Below, piece after piece: positions 32,947 through 42,977 of a stretch of DNA of 64,000 nt. The notes beneath the pieces are model-generated. The model saw only the letters and a list, made by a program, of their open reading frames with translations, was not told the DNA's origin and made no database searches. The stretch covers positions 4,278,001 to 4,342,000 of the forward strand of contig CM082584.2 of the NCBI GenBank assembly GCA_040954595.2. The letters run 5' to 3'. The number at the start of each line of letters is the position of its first letter. Position 1 is the stretch's first letter. A program made the position numbers and the translations under genes. The DNA comes from Balanoglossus misakiensis (Eukaryota; Hemichordata).

Positions 32947-35900
32947 ATGGGCAACTTCGAGCTAAAGTGTATAACATTAAATGTCAGAGGTCTTCGCGAC
33001 GCTTCTAAAAGGGCATCGATGATTCAATGGCTACTGAAACAACGGGTGCAGGTGATCTTCCTACAAGAAACTCACATCACTGAAGATATTGCAGTAGACT
33101 TTCATCATGCCTGGAAAGGTCAGGTTTTTCACAGCTTTGGTACATCCAATAGTAGAGGGGTTTCTTTGTTGTTTCAACCAAACCTCGATGTCAGTGTCAT
33201 TTCCTCAGACTCTGATTTAGATGGCAGAAAACTGCTTGTTAACTGCAAAATCTTTGAAACATCTTTTACTTTCATAAATATCTATGCTCCTAATAAACCA
33301 AAGGAGAGAAATTGTTTTTTCCGTAACACATCTAAATGGATTATTTCACACGAAATGCGTAATCCGGTTATTGCTGGCGATTTTAATTGTGTTGCTGACA
33401 GCCATAATGATAAAAGAGGTGGTAATATAAATTATTTAGTTAACTCCTCTCTAGCTCTTAAACATTTTTGTTCTTTTCTAAAAGTTTTTGATGTCTGGCG
33501 ACTCAAAAACCCTGATACCAGGGAATTCACGTTCCGCCAAAAAACACCACTTGTTCTCTCGAGACTTGATTATTTTTTTCTGCCACTAGAAAATTCTGGC
33601 TCTGTCAAATTTTGCAAAATTATTCCTGCCATTTTGTCTGACCATAGAGCTGTTGTTCTTTCCGTCACTGTTTCTGGCTTCTCTAGAGGCCCAGGTGTTT
33701 GGAAGTTAAATGTCGATCTACTTAGAGTCGAAAAGTATAAAGCTGGTGTTATTGAATTAATTGAAAAGACTAAAAAAGAGTGTTCTGACTGCCCCATTGA
33801 TTTAACATGGGAACTTTGTAAAGCACGGATCAGAGATTTTTCAATAGAATTTTCTAAGTCGCGTATGAGGGAAAAACGGGAAAGACTACCTGTTTTAGAA
33901 GGAAAACTTGTCGAGCTGGACAGGAAAATTGACGCCACTTTAGACTCAAATATTTTGAACGAGTACGAAAAAGTTAAGCGTGAGCTTGAACAACTTTATG
34001 CTGATCAAGTAAAAGGGGCAAAGGTAAGAGCCAGAGCTCAGTGGTATTTTGAAAGTGACAAGCCAACAAAATATTTCTTGAACTTGGAAAAAAAACGTAG
34101 CATCAGAAATGATATAACTGAACTAAAAATAGATGAGAATATATTACACAATCCCGATGACATTCTAAGTGGTACGTGTCGCTTTTACCAACAGCTGTAC
34201 ACCTCCAATAACATTTCAGTCAATACCATAAATGAGTATTTAAATAATGTGCACCTGGAAAATAGTGTTAGTGGCCATGAGAAGAGCCAATTGGATAAAG
34301 ACATCTCCTTTGACGAGTGCTCAAAGGTAGTTACGAAGCTAAAAAATAACAAAGCTCCTGGTAGCGACGGGCTTCCTGCTGAATTTTACAAAGAATTTTG
34401 GCATTGTATTGGTCCCACAGTGTATGGAGCTGTCTCCAAATGTCTGCGCTATGGTAAATTAACATACACGCTTAGACATGCGCACCTTCGTCTTATCCAT
34501 AAAAAAGATGAGAGAAATGTGTTAGAAAACTGGAGACCGATAAGTCTTCTGAATACCGATTACAAAATTATCGCCTTTGTTCTTTCCTCTAGGCTACAAC
34601 CTGTTCTTGGCAGGATAATTAACCACGATCAAACGGCCTATTTGAAAAAGCGTTTCATTGGGAATAATGTTAGACTCATCTACGACATTATTGATTATGC
34701 AAACTACGAAAATACGCCAGGTGCTCTCCTATTTCTTGACTTTCGCAAAGCATTTGACACGGTTGAGTGGAACTTTATGTTCAAAACTCTTGAGAAGTTC
34801 AATTTTGGTGCTAACTTTATTAGCTTTATAAAAACTTTGTATTCTGATTGCCAAGCTAGTGTGTTAAACCACGGGTGGGTCTCGCAGCCATTGCTGCTTG
34901 AGAGAGGTATAAGACAAGGATGCCCTATCTCAGCTTTGCTCTTTTTACTAATTGTAGAAATATTAGCCACCAAAATAAGATCAGATAGTGGCATAAAGGG
35001 GTTTAATATAAATTATTCGAGAGACTTGTCAAAGGAAATACGTATTTCTCAGGTCGCTGACGATACCACTATTTTTGTTACTGAGGAGCAGTCTATTCAA
35101 AAGGCTTTGGATGTCATAAAAAGTTTCAGTTCTGTTGCAGGTCCTTCCCTAAATCTCAACAAAACGAAAGGGTTATGGGTAGGTTCCTGGAAAAATAAAC
35201 CGGAAGTGTATGCCGGTATTAAGTGGCCAAGTCAGCCAATTAAATCTCTTGGTACTTTCTTTTCAAATGACCCAGCAACTGGTATCGATGCTATCTTAAA
35301 TAATAAGTGTTTGTCTATTGAAAGTTTACTAACTCAGTGGTCTCTCAGGAGACTGACTTTTTTTGGTAAAATCACTGTTATAAAATCTCTTGCTGTAGCG
35401 AAAATTGTGTATCTTCTAAACACTTGTAATGTTCCGTGTACATTCTTAAAACGCTTGGAAAAACTTTTTTTCAACTTTTTATGGAGTTCCAAAACTGACA
35501 AGATAAAGCGTGACACCATCATAGGTGACTATAATCAAGGTGGTTTGAAAATGCTTGATATTTTTTCCCAATACAAGTCATTTCTTTCATCCTGGGTAAC
35601 GCGGCTTTTGACAAATGAAGGGAATAACTGTGTACCATCATGGAAATGTATTCCGTTATTTTATTTACATAGACTGAATCTGGATAAGGTTATTTTTCAT
35701 ATGAATTTTGAGGACCCCATACACTGTCCTGATTTAGAAGGGTTGCCATTTTTTTACAAACAATGTATACTTGCATGGCATGAAGCTGGCGGTGGGTGCA
35801 TTGTACCTAATGACGCCAAAGATGTTATGAAGCAAGTTATCTGGTGTAACAAGCATATACGCTTTAAAGGCAAGACTCTGTACTTTAAGCACTGGATTAA

Positions 35901-36708
35901 AGCGGGTATTTTATTCCTTGGCGACATTGTAGATTCAGATGGAACGTTTCGGTCTGATTGGATTTCGAGTAACCTACGTTATAAGCATAATCTGGTTTCA
36001 GAGTTATTTATGTTGTACAACGCAGTTCCAAGGCATTGGTGTGAACTGGTGAGACAGTCGAATATGATATTTAATTTGACCACTACTACTTTGCCGACAC
36101 CTACTGTTTTTTTAAATCACAAATGTCTGTACAAGTCCGCTTTGTGTGTTACTACTAATGAATTTTACTGGACTTTTGTCCATAAGAAATTTAAAAGACC
36201 ATGGATTCCTAACATGTGGAACAGAGTCCTTAATTTGGGACCTGAGCTGAATTGGTCTCATCTATGGTATTATCGTATTATACAGTTAACTCCAGAAAGA
36301 AAATTGTCAAATTTTATGTATAAATTTATGTACGATATTCTTCCAAATGATGCAAATCTGTATAAATGGAAATTAGCTAGAACAAAAAACTGTAACATTT
36401 GTAATGTAACAAATGATATCTTCCATATGTTTATTACGTGCGATAGAGTAACTCTGTTTTGGAAAGAATTTCATGACTTTCTGTTAAACACACAAAACTG
36501 CCATGTAGAAATCTGTATGAGAAATCTATTGTGTGGCTTTGAACAGCATGACAAATATGTCAACCTCTTATTAATCATAGCTATGTTTACAATCTACAAA
36601 TCATGGATAATGTACAAGGAAACAGAAAACCTCAGTAAAATAAATATCTTTGACCTTTTTATGTTTGAACTAAAAATTAGACAGGAAAATGAATGCTACC
36701 GTCCTTAA
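32947..36708 (+). CDS. LINE ORF2: endonuclease and reverse transcriptase
   Basis: The first ATG is 32947, 47 nt after the ORF1 stop. The protein of about 1253 residues starts with an apurinic-type endonuclease (LNVRGLRDASK, IFLQETHITED, VIAGDFNCVADS, LSDHRAVVLSV). RT follows, with the group-typical KPTKYFLNLEKKR, then NNKAPGSDGLPAEFYKEFW, LLFLDFRKAFDTVEW, RQGCPISALLFLLIVE and the active site VADDTTIF. The C terminus has a Cys-rich knuckle (CNICNVTNDIFHMFITC). These features place it in the Tx1/L1 group. The active-site block has Val where Ala or Tyr precedes ADD in many relatives, as in some other members. The frame is intact. Confidence 0.92.
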   Translation: MGNFELKCITLNVRGLRDASKRASMIQWLLKQRVQVIFLQETHITEDIAVDFHHAWKGQVFHSFGTSNSRGVSLLFQPNLDVSVISSDSDLDGRKLLVNCKIFETSFTFINIYAPNKPKERNCFFRNTSKWIISHEMRNPVIAGDFNCVADSHNDKRGGNINYLVNSSLALKHFCSFLKVFDVWRLKNPDTREFTFRQKTPLVLSRLDYFFLPLENSGSVKFCKIIPAILSDHRAVVLSVTVSGFSRGPGVWKLNVDLLRVEKYKAGVIELIEKTKKECSDCPIDLTWELCKARIRDFSIEFSKSRMREKRERLPVLEGKLVELDRKIDATLDSNILNEYEKVKRELEQLYADQVKGAKVRARAQWYFESDKPTKYFLNLEKKRSIRNDITELKIDENILHNPDDILSGTCRFYQQLYTSNNISVNTINEYLNNVHLENSVSGHEKSQLDKDISFDECSKVVTKLKNNKAPGSDGLPAEFYKEFWHCIGPTVYGAVSKCLRYGKLTYTLRHAHLRLIHKKDERNVLENWRPISLLNTDYKIIAFVLSSRLQPVLGRIINHDQTAYLKKRFIGNNVRLIYDIIDYANYENTPGALLFLDFRKAFDTVEWNFMFKTLEKFNFGANFISFIKTLYSDCQASVLNHGWVSQPLLLERGIRQGCPISALLFLLIVEILATKIRSDSGIKGFNINYSRDLSKEIRISQVADDTTIFVTEEQSIQKALDVIKSFSSVAGPSLNLNKTKGLWVGSWKNKPEVYAGIKWPSQPIKSLGTFFSNDPATGIDAILNNKCLSIESLLTQWSLRRLTFFGKITVIKSLAVAKIVYLLNTCNVPCTFLKRLEKLFFNFLWSSKTDKIKRDTIIGDYNQGGLKMLDIFSQYKSFLSSWVTRLLTNEGNNCVPSWKCIPLFYLHRLNLDKVIFHMNFEDPIHCPDLEGLPFFYKQCILAWHEAGGGCIVPNDAKDVMKQVIWCNKHIRFKGKTLYFKHWIKAGILFLGDIVDSDGTFRSDWISSNLRYKHNLVSELFMLYNAVPRHWCELVRQSNMIFNLTTTTLPTPTVFLNHKCLYKSALCVTTNEFYWTFVHKKFKRPWIPNMWNRVLNLGPELNWSHLWYYRIIQLTPERKLSNFMYKFMYDILPNDANLYKWKLARTKNCNICNVTNDIFHMFITCDRVTLFWKEFHDFLLNTQNCHVEICMRNLLCGFEQHDKYVNLLLIIAMFTIYKSWIMYKETENLSKINIFDLFMFELKIRQENECYRP

Positions 36709-36777
36709 GTTAGATATTTATTTACATTAATTGACATGTATACTTCTTGCTCTGTCTAAAATTAGTCAATCTCGACA

Positions 36778-36778
<1 letters not shown>

Positions 36779-36813
<35 letters not shown>
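36779..36813 (+). other. Poly(A) tail of the LINE
   Basis: About 35 adenines follow AATAAA and directly precede the 3' copy of the target duplication. Confidence 0.95.
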
Positions 36814-36817
<4 letters not shown>

Positions 36818-37111
36818 TTACATTTGCAATGATCATTATAACTGATTACATAGCTCTGTATCAACATGTACCACAGGGGGCATCCTGCTTCAAAACTGAC
36901 ACTGTGTAAAATCTCTTTACAAATGTGTACACATGTGTTTTAGACATGTTCGAAGCAGGACACCCCCTAGAGTGTGTTGATACAGAACTGCTCTAATCAG
37001 GTCTAATGATCAAAACGAACGTAACCAGATGCCGACTTCAGGACTGCAGCTTTTTCGGCCGAAATTCGATTTTATCGAAGCAAAATCCTTTCCCTGTCTA
37101 CTTCTGCCCCC

Positions 37112-37320
37112 TAACCGACTCCAAATATGATGCGATTAACTTGTCCTAACGTCCGAACCGCTCGCTTTCTAAAACTTTTTTGTTTACCCATGGAGATAAA
37201 CTCGCTGTAAGCTTTATATTTAATATGGCGATCTCAACATGTAAACACACAAAAATGAATCAAACGCGAGTGGTTCGGACGTTAGGACAAGTTAATCGCA
37301 TCATATTTGGAGTCGGTTAG
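37112..37320. repeat. Short foldback, arms 37112-37170 and 37266-37320
   Basis: The stretch CTAACCGACTCCAAATATGA... returns in reverse complement about 95 bp further on. No coding content. Confidence 0.85.
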
Positions 37321-37338
37321 GGACCGTTCAGTTAAAAC

Positions 37339-37963
37339 GGCCGGGGGGGCGGCAAAATCCGGGGGGGGGGGGTCACTTGAATTTTGAAGTCCACAAGGGG
37401 GGGGGGGTCATCTGGTTTTTTTAAACGTTTAGGGGGGGGGTCACATACTTTCGCCACTGAACTTTTGCTTTTGAGTCCACAAAATTGCAGTTTCGCACCC
37501 TTTATTTTACAAAATTTTCTAATGTGGGAGGGGGGCAACACCCACCCCCTCCATTCTTCGCTACATTGCATTTATTCACTGGTTTGTCTAGTGTACCAGG
37601 GAAGACTTCTTACCACCCCACCCTGATGCTTACTTTGAGTGGAGTGGCAAAATTAAAATTTGTCCTCCCTAACATCGAGTTAATTTGCTTTTGAGTTCAT
37701 TAAATTGCAACTTTGAGCACCGTATTTTACAAAATTTTCTTATGTGGGAGGGGTTGTCCCCCTCCCACATTAGAAAATTTTGTAAAATAAAGGGTGCGAA
37801 ACTGCAATTTTGTGGACTCAAAAGCAAAAGTTCGGTGGCGAAAGTATGTGACCCCCCCCCCCTAAACGTTTAAAAAACCAGATGACCCCCCCCCCCTTGT
37901 GGACTTCAAAATTCAAGTGACCCCCCCCCCCCCCCTGGATTTTGCCGCCCCCCCCCCCCGGCC
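37339..37963. mobile_element. G/C-homopolymer palindromic MITE
   Basis: Arms of roughly 210 bp, rich in runs of G on the left and C on the right, form a long palindrome. The core shares the pieces TTAGAAAATTTTGTAAAATA and GCGAAACTGCA with the MITE in the Gypsy integrase, so both belong to one family. An outer inverted pair (37041-37062 and 37964-37985, GGACTGCAGCTTTTTCGGCC) brackets this element together with the 37112-37320 foldback. Confidence 0.75.
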
Positions 37964-37989
37964 TCGGCCGAAAAAGCTGCAGTCCGGAT

Positions 37990-39600
37990 CCGGACCGCAG
38001 AAGCACCAGTTTTTTTCTATGGCGCCTTGCAGGGCTGTGGTGGAGGCCGTGTAACGCCGGGAACACACAGACCTGTACGCAGAGCTAGGCCGGTGACGGC
38101 TGAGTTGCTTCCTTGCAAAGGTCTCGGAGTCGCACTCGATCACCTGCTCTTGTAACTCCCAATCTCTTTATTTCCCCTTCCGTCATGGAAAGAACGGTGG
38201 CACCTTCAACCCGCTCATTGCCAAATTTATCTCCTGCAATATTGCCTCGATGTCCATCTCATTCGACTGCGACTGAGACGCACAAAACAAACGGAAAACA
38301 CGGAAAATGGCCGACAGCAAAAATTGTGCGCCCTCTGGTGAGGTGGAAGTGAAGGTAGTAAACAAGTAAATAATATTAATACATGTACTTGCAAAGTGTC
38401 TTAAAATCTTAGAGTCTTTGAATAGCTTAAACACACGCCCTCTATATATAATGCATGGAAAACATAAGCTATTCAATGATCATCTAACAGACTACAGCAT
38501 TAACATAAAAGCATAGTCACTTAAAATATAAAAATTTGTGTTTATATTCATTTCACCATTTTAAAAAATAACAAAAATGAAAGTTAAAATAAATTGATGT
38601 GATGTACCAACCATTTTCTCGTATTTAAAAATAACATAGTTATTTTAAACCATACATCTTCAAGATGACAATCATACTATCAAACAAAATTATAATTTGT
38701 AAATACAATTAAATAATATAATACCATGTTTAAATAATATAGCGATGTATAGCGAATTATATTAATAACGTTTGTAAATAATATTTTATTGTAAGTTAAT
38801 TAATGGATAAGCTTTTAGAATAAAATAATAATGTCCACTTATAATAAACTTGTAGCTTTTCATAATATACACAGTGTTACCATTAATAGAGTCAAGTTTA
38901 TTTATAATATATTAACAAATCAAAATATAATCGTACTACTTCAACATTATATACTACTATTTATTTATAATATATTAACGAATCAAAATATAATCGTACT
39001 ACTTCAACATTATATACTACCATCCATTTTTCATCATCGAAAAAAGCCCGTTTTCCAGTACATCCATCATGGAATACTATATAATGAAGATGTAAGAAAG
39101 GTTTGGGCAATTGTAGCTACATGCAAGCCGAAAATATCGCCCGTAACACTTGAAATGATGCGCGGGTTTGTTTACAACGGAAATGTTGTACATGTCGATC
39201 AGCAAACGTGCCACTTTGACATTTTGATGGTCAGACCATTTTCGGATTTGATCTGGTTCCATCGACTGATTTCTCCCATAAAGTTATCTTCCCAAAATTT
39301 CGCCGAATTAGTGCGCATTTCTTCGCTGAGTCGCTTGATTTGGGGCGACCAAACCTCTTCCGCATAGATTCACATTTGAGTGCGCATGCGCACTAGTCAC
39401 GTGTGTCAACATTAGCCTGACTCACGTGACTTTCTGTCCGGACAGAAAGTCATTCTTCACTCGTTATATTGTAAATTGTATGAGTTTATCAGCAGAGCTG
39501 GGGATGATGACTGTTCGATTCAGTATCAATTATCATCTACTTTTAGAAATTATAGATGCCGTTTCAAACAAAATTTTGCCCCTACGAGAAATACTGTGGC
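37990..39600. other. AT-rich region with a promoter-like block, no firm gene
   Basis: 38380-39020 is AT-rich and includes the inverse 62-bp repeats. 39020-39370 is open on both strands but I cannot decide which, if either, is coding. Around 39380-39452 lie TGCGCATGCGCA (NRF1-like), two CACGTG E-boxes and a perfect 24-bp hairpin (GACTTTCTGTCC and its complement). Such clustering would suit a promoter, but no gene start is identified. Confidence 0.35.
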
Positions 39601-39629
39601 TTTAAGACCCCTGAGGCTTGCCATAGACA

Positions 39630-39790
39630 TGCATGTCAATTTGACAGCTGAGAAGTACAAATGGCTCAATGGTGTTAAATGCACTTGAAAAGTCAATGAA
39701 AAGAATATGAATTTATGCTCTTCGGGTCTCTAAATGCCTTGTAATCAAATTGAGCAAACTGATGGAATTACTGTCATTTTTGAATCAGCC
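39630..39790 (-). pseudogene. Short LINE reverse-transcriptase fragment
   Basis: On the minus strand a short frame reads IDFSSAFNTIEPF, the RT motif-A block of CR1/RTE-like elements. It is too short to classify. Confidence 0.5.
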
Positions 39791-39824
39791 ACATGACTTG
39801 AACCACTTCCTTGTCTTTTAACAG

Positions 39825-40049
39825 GAAATACCGTTGGTGATATGGGACATACGATATTCTCTCAGAGTTTCTTTGGCAGTAGAGAGCATGGTGGTATGCT
39901 TTACATCAGGCCGACGTTTCAGTGTGTACGCAAGCTCCTTCTGCCGGAACCACCTTATCTTTTTGGCGTTTTACTTCAGAAGTGGGAGACTCCATGGGCC
40001 ATAGTCTTTCCCGTCCGATTGATGTTGAGACTTGGTGCTGAATACAGAT
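39825..40049 (+). CDS. zfyve9: SARA-like exon 1 of 7 in window
   Basis: The acceptor is CTTTTAACAG|GAAATACC and the donor AGAT|GTGAGT. It enters in phase 1 and leaves one base (T) that completes Tyr with exon 2. Confidence 0.85.
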
Positions 40050-42853
40050 GTGAGTAGTTTTGTGTTTCTGGGTACATGTACACTACAGGGCTCGAAATTA
40101 GCATTGTACCGTGGCCGAAATCGACACACGGTGTAGGTTTCAAACCTACACTGTCCCTTTGCTACAAAATGCGCGCGTACGGTGTAGGTTTCAAACCTAC
40201 ACTGCCCTTTGCTAGAAAATGCGCGCGTACGGTGTAGGTTTCAAACCTACACTGCCCTTTGCTAGAAAATGCGCGCGTACGGTGTAGGTTTCAAACCTAC
40301 ACTGCCCTTTGCTAGAAAATGCGCGCGTACGGTGTAGGTTTCAAACCTACACTGTCCCTTTGCTAGAAAATGCGCGCGTACGGTGTAGGTTTCAAACCTA
40401 CACTGCCCTTTGCTAGAAAATGCGCGTGTACGGTGTAGGTTTCAAACCTACACTGCCCTTTGCTAGAAAATGCGCGTGTACGGTGTAGGTTTCAAACCTA
40501 CACTGCCCTTTGCTAGAAAATGCGCGCGTACGGTGTAGGTTTCAAACCTACACTGCCCTTTGCTAGAAAATGCGTGCGTACGGTGTAGGTTTCAAACCTA
40601 CACTGTCCCTTTGGTGAAACGAAAAAAGCAAGTGTAGGTTTCAAGTAGTGTCCACAATGTTGTGATCAATTTACATGAGAACCTTTTAATTTCTGCACAG
40701 GTGGTTCCAACTGTCTACAGAGATTACCCTGCAATACAGATGAATTGGAAGATCATGCAAGTGTACCTAATTATGTGGGAGATTGTCAAATTACTGACTA
40801 TTTGAATACCATCATGACTGAAGAACTTTTTCTGCCACCTAAAAGCCCTGCAGAAGCTAAAAGGTTGTATAGGACATTATTGGATATTCTGTTGAACTAA
40901 GTGCAACTTTTGACAATGTACAGTACTGCTGAACATGTATTATGTTTGACTGGCTTACTAATTGAGCATCTTTGAAAGGCATCATTTTTCTGACCATTCA
41001 TTTCAAAATTCGACCTACATTTTTTGCGACTGATAGATTGTAATTTTGGGCAAGAACCTGACTAAAATGGCAGCCTGAACATGAACTTCGCAGGCGAGTG
41101 TATTTAAAGATATTTTGCCAGCTTTCCATACATAATTTCAGGCATGGAAATTCCTGGCGACTGTGACACAACAGATCTTTGTAAATCTGTACACAGACAG
41201 AATGCAGAGGGTGTTCTTGTATCTGAACTTTATGGAAAATATAATGTAAATATCTGTTGTATTATATAGTTATAGTCATGATGAGTTTATTCATTTGCAT
41301 TTTGAGTAATAAGTGTAAGAATACAGACACATGAAATTTACTGGTACAATGTTCAGAAACACAATTTAGTAATGCACTTAGAACCATTAACTTTGACTAC
41401 TATAATTTATTGAATACACTTCATCTTTTGCTAATTAAATTCTACAACACAACTACAGTGTATGTGACTGTTTATTTCTATTTCTATTTATGCGAGGGAC
41501 AAAAAATAAGTTTACTCAAGAAAGAAGTTCAGCTTAACAAACTTTTATGTCATGTTTGGTTTTACATTCAAACAAGCCTTGAGGAAGGCATATAGTTTCT
41601 AGATATAGAATAAATTGTCAATAGTAGCAATGTTGGAATGTATCACAATGAAAATTGACATGCAAACATAAATGTCATAGGCACTGAACTAAGTAATATC
41701 AACTTTAATGACTGAGTGATGGATTTGGACATGGAGAATTTATCAATATACGCCTTGCATAAGGTATAGTCCCTGTAGTTACTAGTACCGGTAGTTACTC
41801 GAGGCTCAACCTGTTTTTTTTTGTGTTTTTTTCTCTTCATTTCATAGCTTAAGTGGGATATCATTATCAAACTAGTCTTGGTAGCTGCAGTTCAATGAAT
41901 GTAAACAGCTGGACTACCACTTGAATTATTTTGTAGGCCAAATAGACTTTTGAGTAAGTAGTCTGTTGATACGGGACTACTTGCAATTTTGAGCCCTACG
42001 TGTACATGAACACAAGTCGTTGAAGATGTAATGTGATATAATGTTAGCGAATAAGTCCTGTAGCATAGAGTGTGGAAAATGGATTAACCTGTTTACTTTG
42101 CCATGGACATTATTCAAATTTATAACATGTAAACAGTTGTCAAATCACAGCCAATCATAATGCATCTTTTCCAGTCTTGTTCATCGAAAAAGTACAGTCC
42201 ATCTTGGAAACTTGTCATCATCACAGTCAATTAACCAATCAAATACCTTCGAATATGTACATGTACCCAGTCCATAAGAAGCAACATGCACTTTGAATGG
42301 TTTGTTTCCTAGGATGTACATTGTTAATACTTTAACAAAGGTGGTTATAGAAGTTACAAGACAGTAGAACAGTTGAAATTACAATCATCATCTAAAAGTC
42401 TTTTTTCTTTACAAATGTTAACAAGTTCACTGACATACATGTAGTTCAAGTAACAGTTATGATCAAGTCTGAGCCATCTTACACTTGGCCAAAGCCTGCA
42501 CTGTTAAGAATGCCAAATTCCATAATCTCTTTGAACTTTATGTAGGATTTTACAACAGGTATTCTTAGTATGTTTCCACATGTATTTGCAATTGGAAATA
42601 GCTTTTCATCAGCTTGAGCCCTACGAAAATCCAAAGTGGGGGATGGCCTAAATCCAAGTGGAGGTTCCTTGTCCAATCCAGTGGCAAATACTACTATGTC
42701 CTTCAATGTCACATCTGCCTCGCCCTCTATACAAATGGAAAAATAGGGAAATACAGGTGCACTAATTAATATCAGCTTTTTTGAAAGTCATTGGTATACT
42801 TTCACACGCAATTTAAAGTATAATAACTATGACTTAATGAGTGATTGGATCTG

Positions 42854-42900
<47 letters not shown>

Positions 42901-42944
42901 ATGTATGTATGTATGTATGTATGTATGTGTGTATGTATGTATGC

Positions 42945-42977
<33 letters not shown>

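Larger units (their letters stand above)
23342..36813 (+). mobile_element. Full-length LINE of Tx1/L1 type, split by a Gypsy element
   Basis: A 13-bp target duplication ATGGTTACATTTG flanks it (23329-23341 and 36814-36826). It has two frames in order, ORF1 and the endonuclease-RT ORF2, and ends in about 35 A after AATAAA. Less the Gypsy insertion it is about 5.3 kb, a normal full length. It looks recent: the duplication is perfect and ORF2 is intact. Confidence 0.92.
23316..37041. repeat. Imperfect palindrome split by the LINE insertion
   Basis: The left arm starts CTGAAGTCGGCATATGG at 23316 and resumes after the LINE at 36827. The right arm ends at 37041 with the complement. Without the LINE the arms would be about 100 bp each, joined by a loop around 36900-36945. 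It resembles a foldback MITE. Confidence 0.65.
23043..39626. mobile_element. Outer inverted-repeat element enclosing the nested insertions
   Basis: The 25 bp CTATGGCAAGCCTCAGGGGT... at 23043-23067 recur in reverse complement at 39602-39626. Just inside, 62-bp AT-rich repeats (23077-23240) recur in inverse orientation at 38893-39022. The interior holds the palindrome, the LINE, the Gypsy element and the Harbinger MITE. No target duplication was identified, so the outer boundary is less certain than those of the inner elements. Confidence 0.55.

Noticed and set aside
37332-38066. Gly- and Pro-rich frames on both strands
   Set aside because: They are translations of G and C homopolymers in the palindromic MITE.
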